DNA of 48,285 bases from Fusobacteriaceae bacterium (GTDB taxonomy: Bacteria; Fusobacteriota; Fusobacteriia; Fusobacteriales; Fusobacteriaceae), in assembly GCA_900764925.1 (NCBI GenBank), contig CAAFPW010000061.1, forward strand, positions 1 to 48,285, in the 5' to 3' direction. Within the stretch, counting starts at the first letter, position 1. Every line of letters begins with the position of its first letter. Positions 42,112-48,285 of the stretch are shown here, one piece after another. A program made the translations under genes and the position numbers. The notes below the pieces were generated by a model. The model was not told where the DNA came from and did not search any database. It saw only the letters and a list, made by a program, of their open reading frames with translations.

Positions 42112-42507
42112 TTACCAAACAAATGCAAGAATTTCTCCACCTACGTTTTCTCTTCTAGCTACTCTGTCAGTAACAATTCCCTTAGAAGTAGATACGATAG
42201 CAATTCCTAATCCTGATAATACTCTTGGCATATCCTCTACTGAAGAATATACTCTTCTTCCAGGTTTAGAGATTCTTTTGATTCCTTTGATAACTCTCTC
42301 TTTACCATCATATTTTAAGTAAACTCTTATATTTTTTTTGTTCCCATCAGTCACAACTTTATAGTTAGCTATATACCCTTCTTCTTTTAGGATTTCTGCT
42401 AATCTATCTTTTAAATTTGAATGAGGTACATCTACTTTCTCATGCATTACTGCATTTGCATTTCTGATTCTTGTTAACATATCAGCAATTGGATCTGTTA
42501 AATACAT
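42112..42507 (-). CDS. rpsH: 30S ribosomal protein S8
   Basis: The 131-aa primary 16S-binding protein starts MYLTDPIADMLTRIRNAN and has the C-terminal GIAIVSTSKGIVTDRVARRE. In E. coli S8 represses the spc operon; no matching rplE leader structure was recognised here. Confidence 0.97.
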   Translation of the reverse strand: MYLTDPIADMLTRIRNANAVMHEKVDVPHSNLKDRLAEILKEEGYIANYKVVTDGNKKNIRVYLKYDGKERVIKGIKRISKPGRRVYSSVEDMPRVLSGLGIAIVSTSKGIVTDRVARRENVGGEILAFVW

Positions 42508-42533
42508 CTACGAAAATCCTCCTTCCTATAATA

Positions 42534-42821
42534 TTACCAAGATGATTTTTTAACTCCTGGTATTACTCCAGCTCCTGCAAGCTGTCTGAATTTTACTCTC
42601 GAAATTCCAAATTCTCTCATGAATCCTCTTGGTCTTCCGTCTAACTGACATCTATTTCTTTTTCTAACTACAGAAGAGTCTTTTGGAAGTTTGTTTAATT
42701 CGAACATTGCTTCCATATCTCCTTCAGCAACTCTCTTCTTTAGTTCAGCTCTTTTTTCAGCATATTTCTCGCATAGTTCAGCTCTTTTAACATCTCTAGC
42801 GATCATTGACTTCTTTGCCAT
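42534..42821 (-). CDS. rpsN: 30S ribosomal protein S14 (zinc-independent form)
   Basis: The 95-aa protein starts MAKKSMIARDVKRAEL and has CQLDGRPRGFMREFGISR with the C-terminal GVKKSSW. The CxxC...CxxC zinc ribbon of the short form is absent, so it is the C-minus type. It lies between rplE and rpsH. Confidence 0.96.
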   Translation of the reverse strand: MAKKSMIARDVKRAELCEKYAEKRAELKKRVAEGDMEAMFELNKLPKDSSVVRKRNRCQLDGRPRGFMREFGISRVKFRQLAGAGVIPGVKKSSW

Positions 42822-42843
42822 TTATTCTTTACCCTCCTCACTA

Positions 42844-43395
42844 TTACTTTTTGAAAGGCATTCCAAACGCCTTAAGTAAAGCTCTTCCTTCTTCATCATT
42901 TTTAGCAGAAGAAACGATAGTGATAGACATTCCTAAAAGTTTTTCAACTTTATCAAATTCGATTTCAGGGAAAACTAATTGATCTCTTAATCCTAAAGAG
43001 TAGTTTCCTCTTCCGTCAAATGCATTAGCTGAAACTCCTTCGAAGTCTCTTACTCTTGGAAGAACTACATTCACTAATCTATCTAGAAAATCGTACATTC
43101 TTTCTTTTCTTAAAGTAACTTTTGCTCCGATTGGCATTCCTTCTCTTAATTTGAATCCTGCTTCAGATTTCTTAGCTTTTCTTACTATTGGTTTTTGTCC
43201 AGTGATAATAGTTAGATCTCCCATAGCAGCATCTATTAATTTAGAGTTTTGAGTAGCTTCTCCAACTCCCATATTTACTATTATCTTTTCTAGCTTTGGA
43301 CATTCCATAACGTTATTGATTCCTAACTCTTTCATTAAAGCTGGAGATATAACGTCGTTATATAATTTATGATATCTAGAAACGTATTTAGACAC
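42844..43395 (-). CDS. rplE: 50S ribosomal protein L5
   Basis: The 183-aa 5S rRNA-binding protein has LEKIIVNMGVGEATQNSK, GQKPIVRKAKKSEAGFKLRE and the DFEGVSANAFDGRGNYSLG stretch. It starts with GTG (43393-43395) after GGGAGG. Confidence 0.97.
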   Translation of the reverse strand: MSKYVSRYHKLYNDVISPALMKELGINNVMECPKLEKIIVNMGVGEATQNSKLIDAAMGDLTIITGQKPIVRKAKKSEAGFKLREGMPIGAKVTLRKERMYDFLDRLVNVVLPRVRDFEGVSANAFDGRGNYSLGLRDQLVFPEIEFDKVEKLLGMSITIVSSAKNDEEGRALLKAFGMPFKK

Positions 43396-43413
43396 TTACG
43401 TTTTCCTCCCTTC

Positions 43414-43755
43414 TTATAGAACTTCTCCTGATACTTTTGAGTATCTTACTTTCTTACCATCTACAACTTTGTATCCAACTCTTGTTGGTTTTCCAGCTTT
43501 CTCATCAAATAACATTACTTTAGATGAGAATATAGCTGCTGGTTTGCTAACAACTCCACCTTGTGGGTTTATTGGAGTTGGCTTCATATGTTTAGTTACT
43601 ATATTTATTCCTTCAACTACAACTTTTCCTTTTTTAGGGAAAACTTTTACAACTTTACCTGTTTTACCTTTATCTTTACCAGATATTACATAAACCATAT
43701 CTCCAGTTTTTACATGTAATGAATCTGGTACAAATTTAATTTTAGGTTTAGCCAC
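43414..43755 (-). CDS. rplX: 50S ribosomal protein L24
   Basis: The 113-aa assembly-initiator protein has a KOW motif in MVYVISGKDKGKTGKVVKVF. The start codon is GTG (43753-43755) after GGAGG. It lies between rplN and rplE. Confidence 0.96.
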   Translation of the reverse strand: MAKPKIKFVPDSLHVKTGDMVYVISGKDKGKTGKVVKVFPKKGKVVVEGINIVTKHMKPTPINPQGGVVSKPAAIFSSKVMLFDEKAGKPTRVGYKVVDGKKVRYSKVSGEVL

Positions 43756-43779
43756 GATATTAGCCTCCTCTCTCGATTA

Positions 43780-44148
43780 TTAGATTACTTCTGGAGCTAG
43801 AGATAAAATCTTCATAAAGTTTTTAGCTCTTAACTCTCTTGCAACTGGTCCAAATATTCTTGTTGCTTTTGGTTCATTGTTGTTATTGATTATAACTCCT
43901 GCGTTATCATCAAATTTTATATATGATCCATCTTCTCTTCTTAATTCTTTTTTAGTTCTAACTATTACAGCCTTAACTACGTCACCTTTTTTAACGTTTC
44001 CTCCTGGAATCGCTTCTTTAACAGATGCTACAACGATGTCTCCGATTCTTCCGAATCTCTTTTTAGATCCACCTAGTACTCTGATTATCATTAATTTTTT
44101 TGCACCTGAGTTATCAGCAACGTTAAGGATAGTTTGTTGTTGTACCAT
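43780..44148 (-). CDS. rplN: 50S ribosomal protein L14
   Basis: The 122-aa protein starts MVQQQTILNVADNSGAKKLM and has GDIVVASVKEAIPGG and the end IFGPVARELR...KILSLAPEVI. ATG start. Confidence 0.98.
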   Translation of the reverse strand: MVQQQTILNVADNSGAKKLMIIRVLGGSKKRFGRIGDIVVASVKEAIPGGNVKKGDVVKAVIVRTKKELRREDGSYIKFDDNAGVIINNNNEPKATRIFGPVARELRAKNFMKILSLAPEVI

Positions 44149-44178
44149 TAAATTATCCTCCTCTCACAATAATTGGAA

Positions 44179-44430
44179 TTATCTAGCTTTCTCAACAATC
44201 TCTACTAGTCTCCATCTTTTATCTCTTGATAATGGTCTAGTTTCCATAATTCTTACTCTATCTCCAGTTTGAGCTACATTATTTTCATCGTGAGCTTTAA
44301 ACTTAGTAGTGCTTTTTACTCTCTTCTTATAGATTGGGTGTAAAGCCATTGTTTCTATTGCAACAACGATAGTTTTATCCATTTTGTCAGAAACAACTAC
44401 TCCTTCTCTAACTTTTCTTTCGTTTCTCAA
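44179..44430 (-). CDS. rpsQ: 30S ribosomal protein S17
   Basis: The 83-aa OB-fold protein has REGVVVSDKMDKTIVVAIE and the GDRVRIMETRPLSRDKRWR segment. It starts with TTG (44428-44430), 8 nt after GGAGG. An out-of-frame ATG TCT TGA lies between the site and this start, giving a possible two-codon frame whose TGA overlaps the TTG. Confidence 0.95.
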   Translation of the reverse strand: MRNERKVREGVVVSDKMDKTIVVAIETMALHPIYKKRVKSTTKFKAHDENNVAQTGDRVRIMETRPLSRDKRWRLVEIVEKAR

Positions 44431-44477
44431 GACATTAACCTCCTCTTCCTAAGAATCAATTTATACTATGAATGAGA

Positions 44478-44660
44478 TTATCTTTCATTTAAGATTGTAT
44501 TTATTCTAGCAATTTCTCTTCTAACTTCTCTGATTTTAGCAGTGTTAGTAAGTTGACCTAATGAAAGTTGGAACTTTAGGTTGAATAACTCTTCCTTAAG
44601 CTCTTTACACTTAACAACTAAGTCTTCAGTTGACATTTCTCTTATTTCCTTAGCTCTCAT
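44478..44660 (-). CDS. rpmC: 50S ribosomal protein L29
   Basis: The 60-aa two-helix protein lies near the peptide exit tunnel. It has LKEELFNLKFQLSLGQLTN and IREVRREIARINTIL. Its ATG overlaps the rplP stop as TAATG. Confidence 0.96.
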   Translation of the reverse strand: MRAKEIREMSTEDLVVKCKELKEELFNLKFQLSLGQLTNTAKIREVRREIARINTILNER

Positions 44661-45082
44661 TAGTTTTCACCACCATTCTCTCTTTTTACTATTTTACATC
44701 TTACAGGAAGTTTCATAGAAGCTTTTCTTAATGCTGCTAAAGCTTTCTCTTCTGTTACTCCAGAAACTTCGAACATTATTCTTCCTGGTAGTACTACTGC
44801 TACCCAACCTTCAACGCTTCCTTTACCTTTACCCATTCTCACTCCAGCTGGTCTAGCTGTGATAGGTTTGTCAGGGAATATTCTTATGAAAGTTTTTCCT
44901 TCTCTTTTGAATGTTCTGTTGATTGCAACCCTGCATGATTCGATTTGTCTATTTGTTATCCAGTGTGGCTCAAGAGCTTGTAGTCCGTAATCTCCGAATG
45001 CTACAGTGTTTCCTCTTTGAGCTGTACCTTTCATTCTACCTCTAAACATTTTTCTATGTTTTGTTCTTTTTGGCATTAACAT
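44660..45082 (-). CDS. rplP: 50S ribosomal protein L16
   Basis: The 140-aa protein starts MLMPKRTKHRKMFRGRMKG and has the GDYGLQALEPHWITNRQIES and RMGKGKGSVEGWVAVV segments. The ATG at 45080-45082 fits the family start MLxPKRTK and lies 10 nt after GGAGGAG within the end of rpsC. Confidence 0.97.
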   Translation of the reverse strand: MLMPKRTKHRKMFRGRMKGTAQRGNTVAFGDYGLQALEPHWITNRQIESCRVAINRTFKREGKTFIRIFPDKPITARPAGVRMGKGKGSVEGWVAVVLPGRIMFEVSGVTEEKALAALRKASMKLPVRCKIVKRENGGEN

Positions 45083-45084
45083 GA

Positions 45085-45741
45085 CTACGCTTCTCCTCCT
45101 TCCCTTTTAGTTGGAAGAACTTCACCATGGAAAACCCATACTTTTATTCCAAGAGCTCCATAAGTTGTGTGAGCTGTTGCTGTTGCATAATCAATATCAG
45201 CTCTTAATGTATGTAAAGGAACTTTTCCTTCAACTACCCACTCAGCTCTGGCAATTTCTGCTCCATTTAGTCTTCCTGAAACCATAACTTTGATTCCTTT
45301 AGCTCCAGCTCTCATAGCTCTCATTACAGCTTGGCTTACAGCTCTTTTGTATGCTACCCTTTTCTCGATTGAAGTAGCGATATTTTCTGCAACTAGTACA
45401 GCATCTTTGTTAAACTCTTTAACTTCTTGTACTTTTACAGTTACTTTCTTTCCTGTTAATTTCTCAAGATTTACTCTTAAGTTATCTATTTCAGCACCTT
45501 TTCTTCCGATGATTATTCCCGCTTTAGCTGTGTAAACAAGAACTACTACATTTGAAGGAGAAGTTCTTTCAATTTTTACTTTTGCTATTCCTGCGTGGAA
45601 GTAGTTTTTCTTAACATACTCTCTGATTTTTACATCTTCATGGAAGTACTTAGCGTATTCCTTTTTATCTGCATACCAGTTAGAATCCCAAGATCTTGTA
45701 ATTCCAAGTCTTAGTCCTCTAGGGTCTACTTTTTGTCCCAC
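45085..45741 (-). CDS. rpsC: 30S ribosomal protein S3
   Basis: The 218-aa protein has an N-terminal KH domain with IIIGRKGAEIDNLR and a C-terminal domain with GRLNGAEIARAEW and GALGIKVWVFHGEV. It starts with GTG (45739-45741) after GGAGGT. Confidence 0.98.
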   Translation of the reverse strand: MGQKVDPRGLRLGITRSWDSNWYADKKEYAKYFHEDVKIREYVKKNYFHAGIAKVKIERTSPSNVVVLVYTAKAGIIIGRKGAEIDNLRVNLEKLTGKKVTVKVQEVKEFNKDAVLVAENIATSIEKRVAYKRAVSQAVMRAMRAGAKGIKVMVSGRLNGAEIARAEWVVEGKVPLHTLRADIDYATATAHTTYGALGIKVWVFHGEVLPTKREGGEA

Positions 45742-45758
45742 AGTCTTACCTCCTTAAA

Positions 45759-46091
45759 CTACTTTTCAGAAACAGCAACAACAATGTGAGCTGTTGGCTT
45801 TCTGATTATATCTGCTCTTCCCATAGCTCTAGGCATTATTCTCTTAAGAGCTGGTCCATCATTTATCATAATTGTTGAAACTACTAACTTATCTTCGTCC
45901 ATTTTGAAGTTGTTAGTTGCATTAGCAATAGCTGATGCTAATGTCTTCTTTATCAATCTAGCTGCTTTTTTATTTGTATATTCTAGAATATCTAATGCTT
46001 CTAGTGCTGATTTTCCTCTCACTAAGTCAGCTACTAATCTAGCTTTTCTAGGAGACATTCTTACGTATCTCGTAATTGCTCTAGCTTCCAC
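45759..46091 (-). CDS. rplV: 50S ribosomal protein L22
   Basis: The 110-aa protein has the start RYVRMSPRKARLVADLVRGK and the tunnel-lining loop with GPALKRIMPRAMGRAD. It starts with GTG (46089-46091) after GGAGG. Its loop is a classic macrolide-resistance location; it looks normal here. Confidence 0.97.
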   Translation of the reverse strand: MEARAITRYVRMSPRKARLVADLVRGKSALEALDILEYTNKKAARLIKKTLASAIANATNNFKMDEDKLVVSTIMINDGPALKRIMPRAMGRADIIRKPTAHIVVAVSEK

Positions 46092-46132
46092 TAGTCCAAC
46101 CTCCTCTTTACTTTCTCAAATATATGCTTAAA

Positions 46133-46411
46133 TTATTTTTTCTTTTTCTTGTCTACTCCGTGTCCGTAGTAAGTTCTAGTTGGTGCAAATTCTCCTAATT
46201 TGTGTCCAACCATTTGCTCAGTTACGTGAACAGGGATGTGTTTTTTCCCGTTGTATACACCAAAAGTGATTCCAATGAAGTTAGGGAATATTGTTGATCT
46301 TCTTGACCAAGTCTTAATAACTGCTTTTAAGTTTCCAGAAGCTACTGCATCTTCAACTTTTTTCATTAAGTGGTGGTCACAGAAAGGTCCTTTTTTTAAT
46401 GATCTAGCCAT
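46133..46411 (-). CDS. rpsS: 30S ribosomal protein S19
   Basis: The 92-aa protein starts MARSLKKGPFCDHHLMKKVE and has IGITFGVYNGKKHIPVHVTE and LGEFAPTRTYYGH. ATG start; it lies between rplB and rplV. Confidence 0.98.
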   Translation of the reverse strand: MARSLKKGPFCDHHLMKKVEDAVASGNLKAVIKTWSRRSTIFPNFIGITFGVYNGKKHIPVHVTEQMVGHKLGEFAPTRTYYGHGVDKKKKK

Positions 46412-46440
46412 TCCTTATTAGCCTCCTCTCGAATTTAGAA

Positions 46441-47271
46441 TTACTTATCGTTTCTTCTTCTTACGATAAACTTATCTGTAGTTTTCTTACCTCTAGTTTT
46501 AACACCTAAAGCAGGTTTTCCCCAAGGTGTTAAAGGAGCTTTTCTACCTACAGGATTCTTTCCTTCTCCTCCTCCATGAGGGTGATCAACTGGGTTCATT
46601 ACAGATCCTCTTACATGAGGTCTTTTACCCATATGTCTGTTTCTTCCAGCTTTACCAATTTGTACTAAGCTATGTTCTGAGTTTCCTACTTCACCGATTG
46701 TAGCCATACACTCACCGTGGATTAATCTTAATTCTCCAGATGGTAACTCAACGTGACAGTAAGTTCCTTCTTTTGCAACTAGTCTTGCTGCAGTTCCTGC
46801 AGATCTAACTAATTGTCCACCCTTTCCTCTTTGTAGTTCAATATTATGTATTTGAACCCCAACTGGCATATCTTTTATTTTAAGTGCGTTTCCTGGTTTA
46901 ATCTCTGCTTGAGATCCTGCCATAACCATGTCACCTTTTTTTAGTCCTTTAGGAGCTAGTATATATCTTTTCTCTCCATCTACGTAGAATAAAAGAGCTA
47001 TATTAGCTGTTCTGTTTGGATCATACTCGATAGATTCTACTCTAGCAGGTATATCTAATTTATTTCTCTTGAAATCGATAATTCTGTAAAGTCTTTTGTG
47101 TCCTTTTTGTCTATCTCTACATGTTCTGTGTCCATAGTTGTCTCTTCCGTATGCAGATTTTAAAGGTACAGTTAAAGACTTTTCAGGTCTTACATTATCT
47201 AAATCCGTATTAACTAATCTAGACATTCCTCTTTGTCCGTTAGTAATAGGTTTCATTTTTCTAATAGCCAT
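46441..47271 (-). CDS. rplB: 50S ribosomal protein L2
   Basis: The 276-aa protein near the peptidyl-transferase centre has the OB and SH3-like folds and the conserved MNPVDHPHGGGEGKNPVGRK segment with the peptidyl-transferase-proximal histidine, followed by KTRGKKTTDKFIVRRR. ATG start after CGGAGG. Confidence 0.98.
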   Translation of the reverse strand: MAIRKMKPITNGQRGMSRLVNTDLDNVRPEKSLTVPLKSAYGRDNYGHRTCRDRQKGHKRLYRIIDFKRNKLDIPARVESIEYDPNRTANIALLFYVDGEKRYILAPKGLKKGDMVMAGSQAEIKPGNALKIKDMPVGVQIHNIELQRGKGGQLVRSAGTAARLVAKEGTYCHVELPSGELRLIHGECMATIGEVGNSEHSLVQIGKAGRNRHMGKRPHVRGSVMNPVDHPHGGGEGKNPVGRKAPLTPWGKPALGVKTRGKKTTDKFIVRRRNDK

Positions 47272-47339
47272 TTTTGCTTAACCTCCGAAAAAATTCCTTA
47301 TTCTTAGACCTATATATATCTTTAGCCGTTATATATTAA

Positions 47340-47627
47340 TTACACTTCTTTGAAGTAAGTAATTGTGCTTCCTTGTGCTAACTTAACGATAGCCTTCTTT
47401 TTAGCTTGAGTTTTGTAAAGTTTCATTCCGTGTCTCTTAACAACTGGTTTAGAGTTTAAAGTAGATACAGATTCAACTTTTACGTTAAATAATTCCTCTA
47501 CAGCTTTTCTTATTTGAATTTTGTTTGCTTTTGTGTTTACTTCGAAAGTATATTTGTTATACTCTCTTCTTAACATTTCACTTTTTTCAGTGATAACAGG
47601 TCTTTTGATGATATCATAAGCTGTCAT
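47340..47627 (-). CDS. rplW: 50S ribosomal protein L23
   Basis: The 95-aa protein forms the trigger-factor and SRP docking site at the tunnel exit. It starts MTAYDIIKRPVITEKSEML and has KIQIRKAVEELFNVKVESV. Its ATG overlaps the rplD stop as TAATG. Confidence 0.97.
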   Translation of the reverse strand: MTAYDIIKRPVITEKSEMLRREYNKYTFEVNTKANKIQIRKAVEELFNVKVESVSTLNSKPVVKRHGMKLYKTQAKKKAIVKLAQGSTITYFKEV

Positions 47628-48259
47628 TATCCAAGCACCTCCTCTATTGTAGTTAGTGCTTCTTTAGTAAGAATTACTTTCTCTTGTTTTAATAACCAGT
47701 AAACTCCGATTTCGTTTGGTTGTAATACAACTGCGTTCTCTAAGTTTCTTACTGATAAGTATAAGTTGTAATCGTTCATCTCTGCTAAATCGTTTACTAC
47801 GAATAATTGCTTGTTAGTTGCATTGATTGCATTTGTTAAAGCAACTATTGTTTTTGTTTTTGGAGTATCGATTGTTCCATCTAAAACTAAGATATCTCCG
47901 TTAGCAACTTTAGCTGATAAAGCTGATCTTAATGCTAAGTTTCTTACTTTTTTGTTTACTTTTTTCTCATATGATCTTGGTTGAGGTCCGAATGTTACTC
48001 CTCCTCCAACCATGTGAGGAGCTCTGATACTTCCTTGTCTTGCTCTACCAGTTCCTTTTTGTTTGAAAGGTTTTCTTCCTCCTCCTCTAACCATTGCTCT
48101 AGTCTTAGTAGCTGCAGTTCCTTGTCTAGCAGCTGCTAATTCTGCAGTCAATACTTCATGAAGTACTGCTTGATTAGGTTCAATCCCAAACACTGTATCT
48201 TTAACTTCAACAGTTCCAGTTTGAGTTCCTGTCAAGTCATATATGTTTAAAACTGCCAT
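47627..48259 (-). CDS. rplD: 50S ribosomal protein L4
   Basis: The 210-aa protein has the tunnel loop TKTRAMVRGGGRKPFKQKGT with GRARQGSIRAPHMVGGG. In E. coli L4 represses the S10 operon. Its ATG overlaps an upstream TAA as TAATG, with GGAGG in the end of the preceding gene. Confidence 0.97.
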   Translation of the reverse strand: MAVLNIYDLTGTQTGTVEVKDTVFGIEPNQAVLHEVLTAELAAARQGTAATKTRAMVRGGGRKPFKQKGTGRARQGSIRAPHMVGGGVTFGPQPRSYEKKVNKKVRNLALRSALSAKVANGDILVLDGTIDTPKTKTIVALTNAINATNKQLFVVNDLAEMNDYNLYLSVRNLENAVVLQPNEIGVYWLLKQEKVILTKEALTTIEEVLG

Positions 48260-48285
48260 TATTTTCCTCCTTCCACATCTACTAA
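48259..48285 (-). CDS. rplC: End of 50S ribosomal protein L3 (partial)
   Basis: The last 27 bases, read on the minus strand, give LVDVEGGK and a TAA that overlaps the rplD ATG. S10-operon order and the same TAATG junction used by rplD/rplW and rplP/rpmC suggest this is the C-terminus of rplC. Eight residues are too few to identify by sequence. Confidence 0.5.
   Translation of the reverse strand, partial: LVDVEGGK

Noticed and set aside
43469..44272. Open frames of 74 and 131 codons opposite rplX/rplN/rpsQ
   Set aside because: Fully antisense to well-identified ribosomal protein genes, with no promoter or ribosome binding site.
1..48285. CRISPR arrays, insertion sequences, prophage or attachment sites
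   Set aside because: No regularly spaced repeats, transposase-like frames, integrases or long terminal inverted repeats were seen anywhere in the window.

Overview
The window reads as a chromosomal segment of a Fusobacterium-type anaerobe. The evidence is very AT-rich DNA with A/T-ending codons, consensus TTGACA-17-TATAAT promoters, an amino-acid-fermenting gene set (tyrosine phenol-lyase, AGCS and NSS amino-acid symporters, a lysine-riboswitch transporter) and a sialic-acid TRAP system. The species call is inference from gene content. I saw no insertion sequence, prophage, CRISPR array or tRNA gene.

Layout, left to right. (1) 1-143: a strong leftward promoter fires out of the window; its stable-RNA-like leader suggests an rRNA operon beyond the edge. 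(2) 239-4319, leftward: tyrS, a GNAT acetyltransferase, nth, iscS and iscU, probably one transcript. (3) 4425-6342, rightward: a lysine riboswitch with an explicit terminator/antiterminator controls an NhaC-superfamily (LysW-like) transporter. (4) 6430-8347, leftward: a promoter, a 38-codon leader peptide with three consecutive Trp codons, RNA hairpins and an intrinsic terminator precede an NSS transporter and its 36-aa small subunit. This looks like a tryptophan-dependent attenuator and is the most interesting element. (5) 8355-13849, leftward: a HAD phosphatase; an operon of AGCS symporter and tyrosine phenol-lyase; and an adjacent MocR-type regulator, with a pair of direct repeats placed like a MocR binding site upstream of the AGCS promoter. 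(6) 13920-18217: a streptococcal-type NADH oxidase, enolase and pyruvate kinase. (7) 18496-27654: a sialic-acid/ManNAc locus. A LacI-type regulator heads siaP-siaQM-nanK, yhcH-nanE has its own promoter, and a divergent acetylxylan-esterase-like gene and an SSS-family sialic-acid-like symporter follow. A palindrome close to TGTTCACGTGAACA recurs just downstream of three promoters (yhcH, lacI, SSS). No nanA lyase is present in the window. (8) 27725-33483: a ComF-like phosphoribosyltransferase, a cold-shock protein, and a PTS locus with a PRD/EIIB/EIIA regulator, a divergent EII with domain order A-C-B, and a stand-alone EIIA. (9) 33524-48285, leftward: the S10-spc-alpha ribosomal protein cluster from the end of rplC to rplQ, including secY, adk, map, infA, rpmJ and rpoA. 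A terminator follows secY, and a pseudoknot-forming leader lies before rpsM, which starts with TTG.

The genes together describe uptake and fermentation of amino acids and host sugars. Lys, Trp/Tyr and sialic acid importers each carry their own sensing device (riboswitch, leader peptide, MocR-like site, LacI operator), next to pyruvate-forming enzymes (TPL, Pyk) and housekeeping translation genes.
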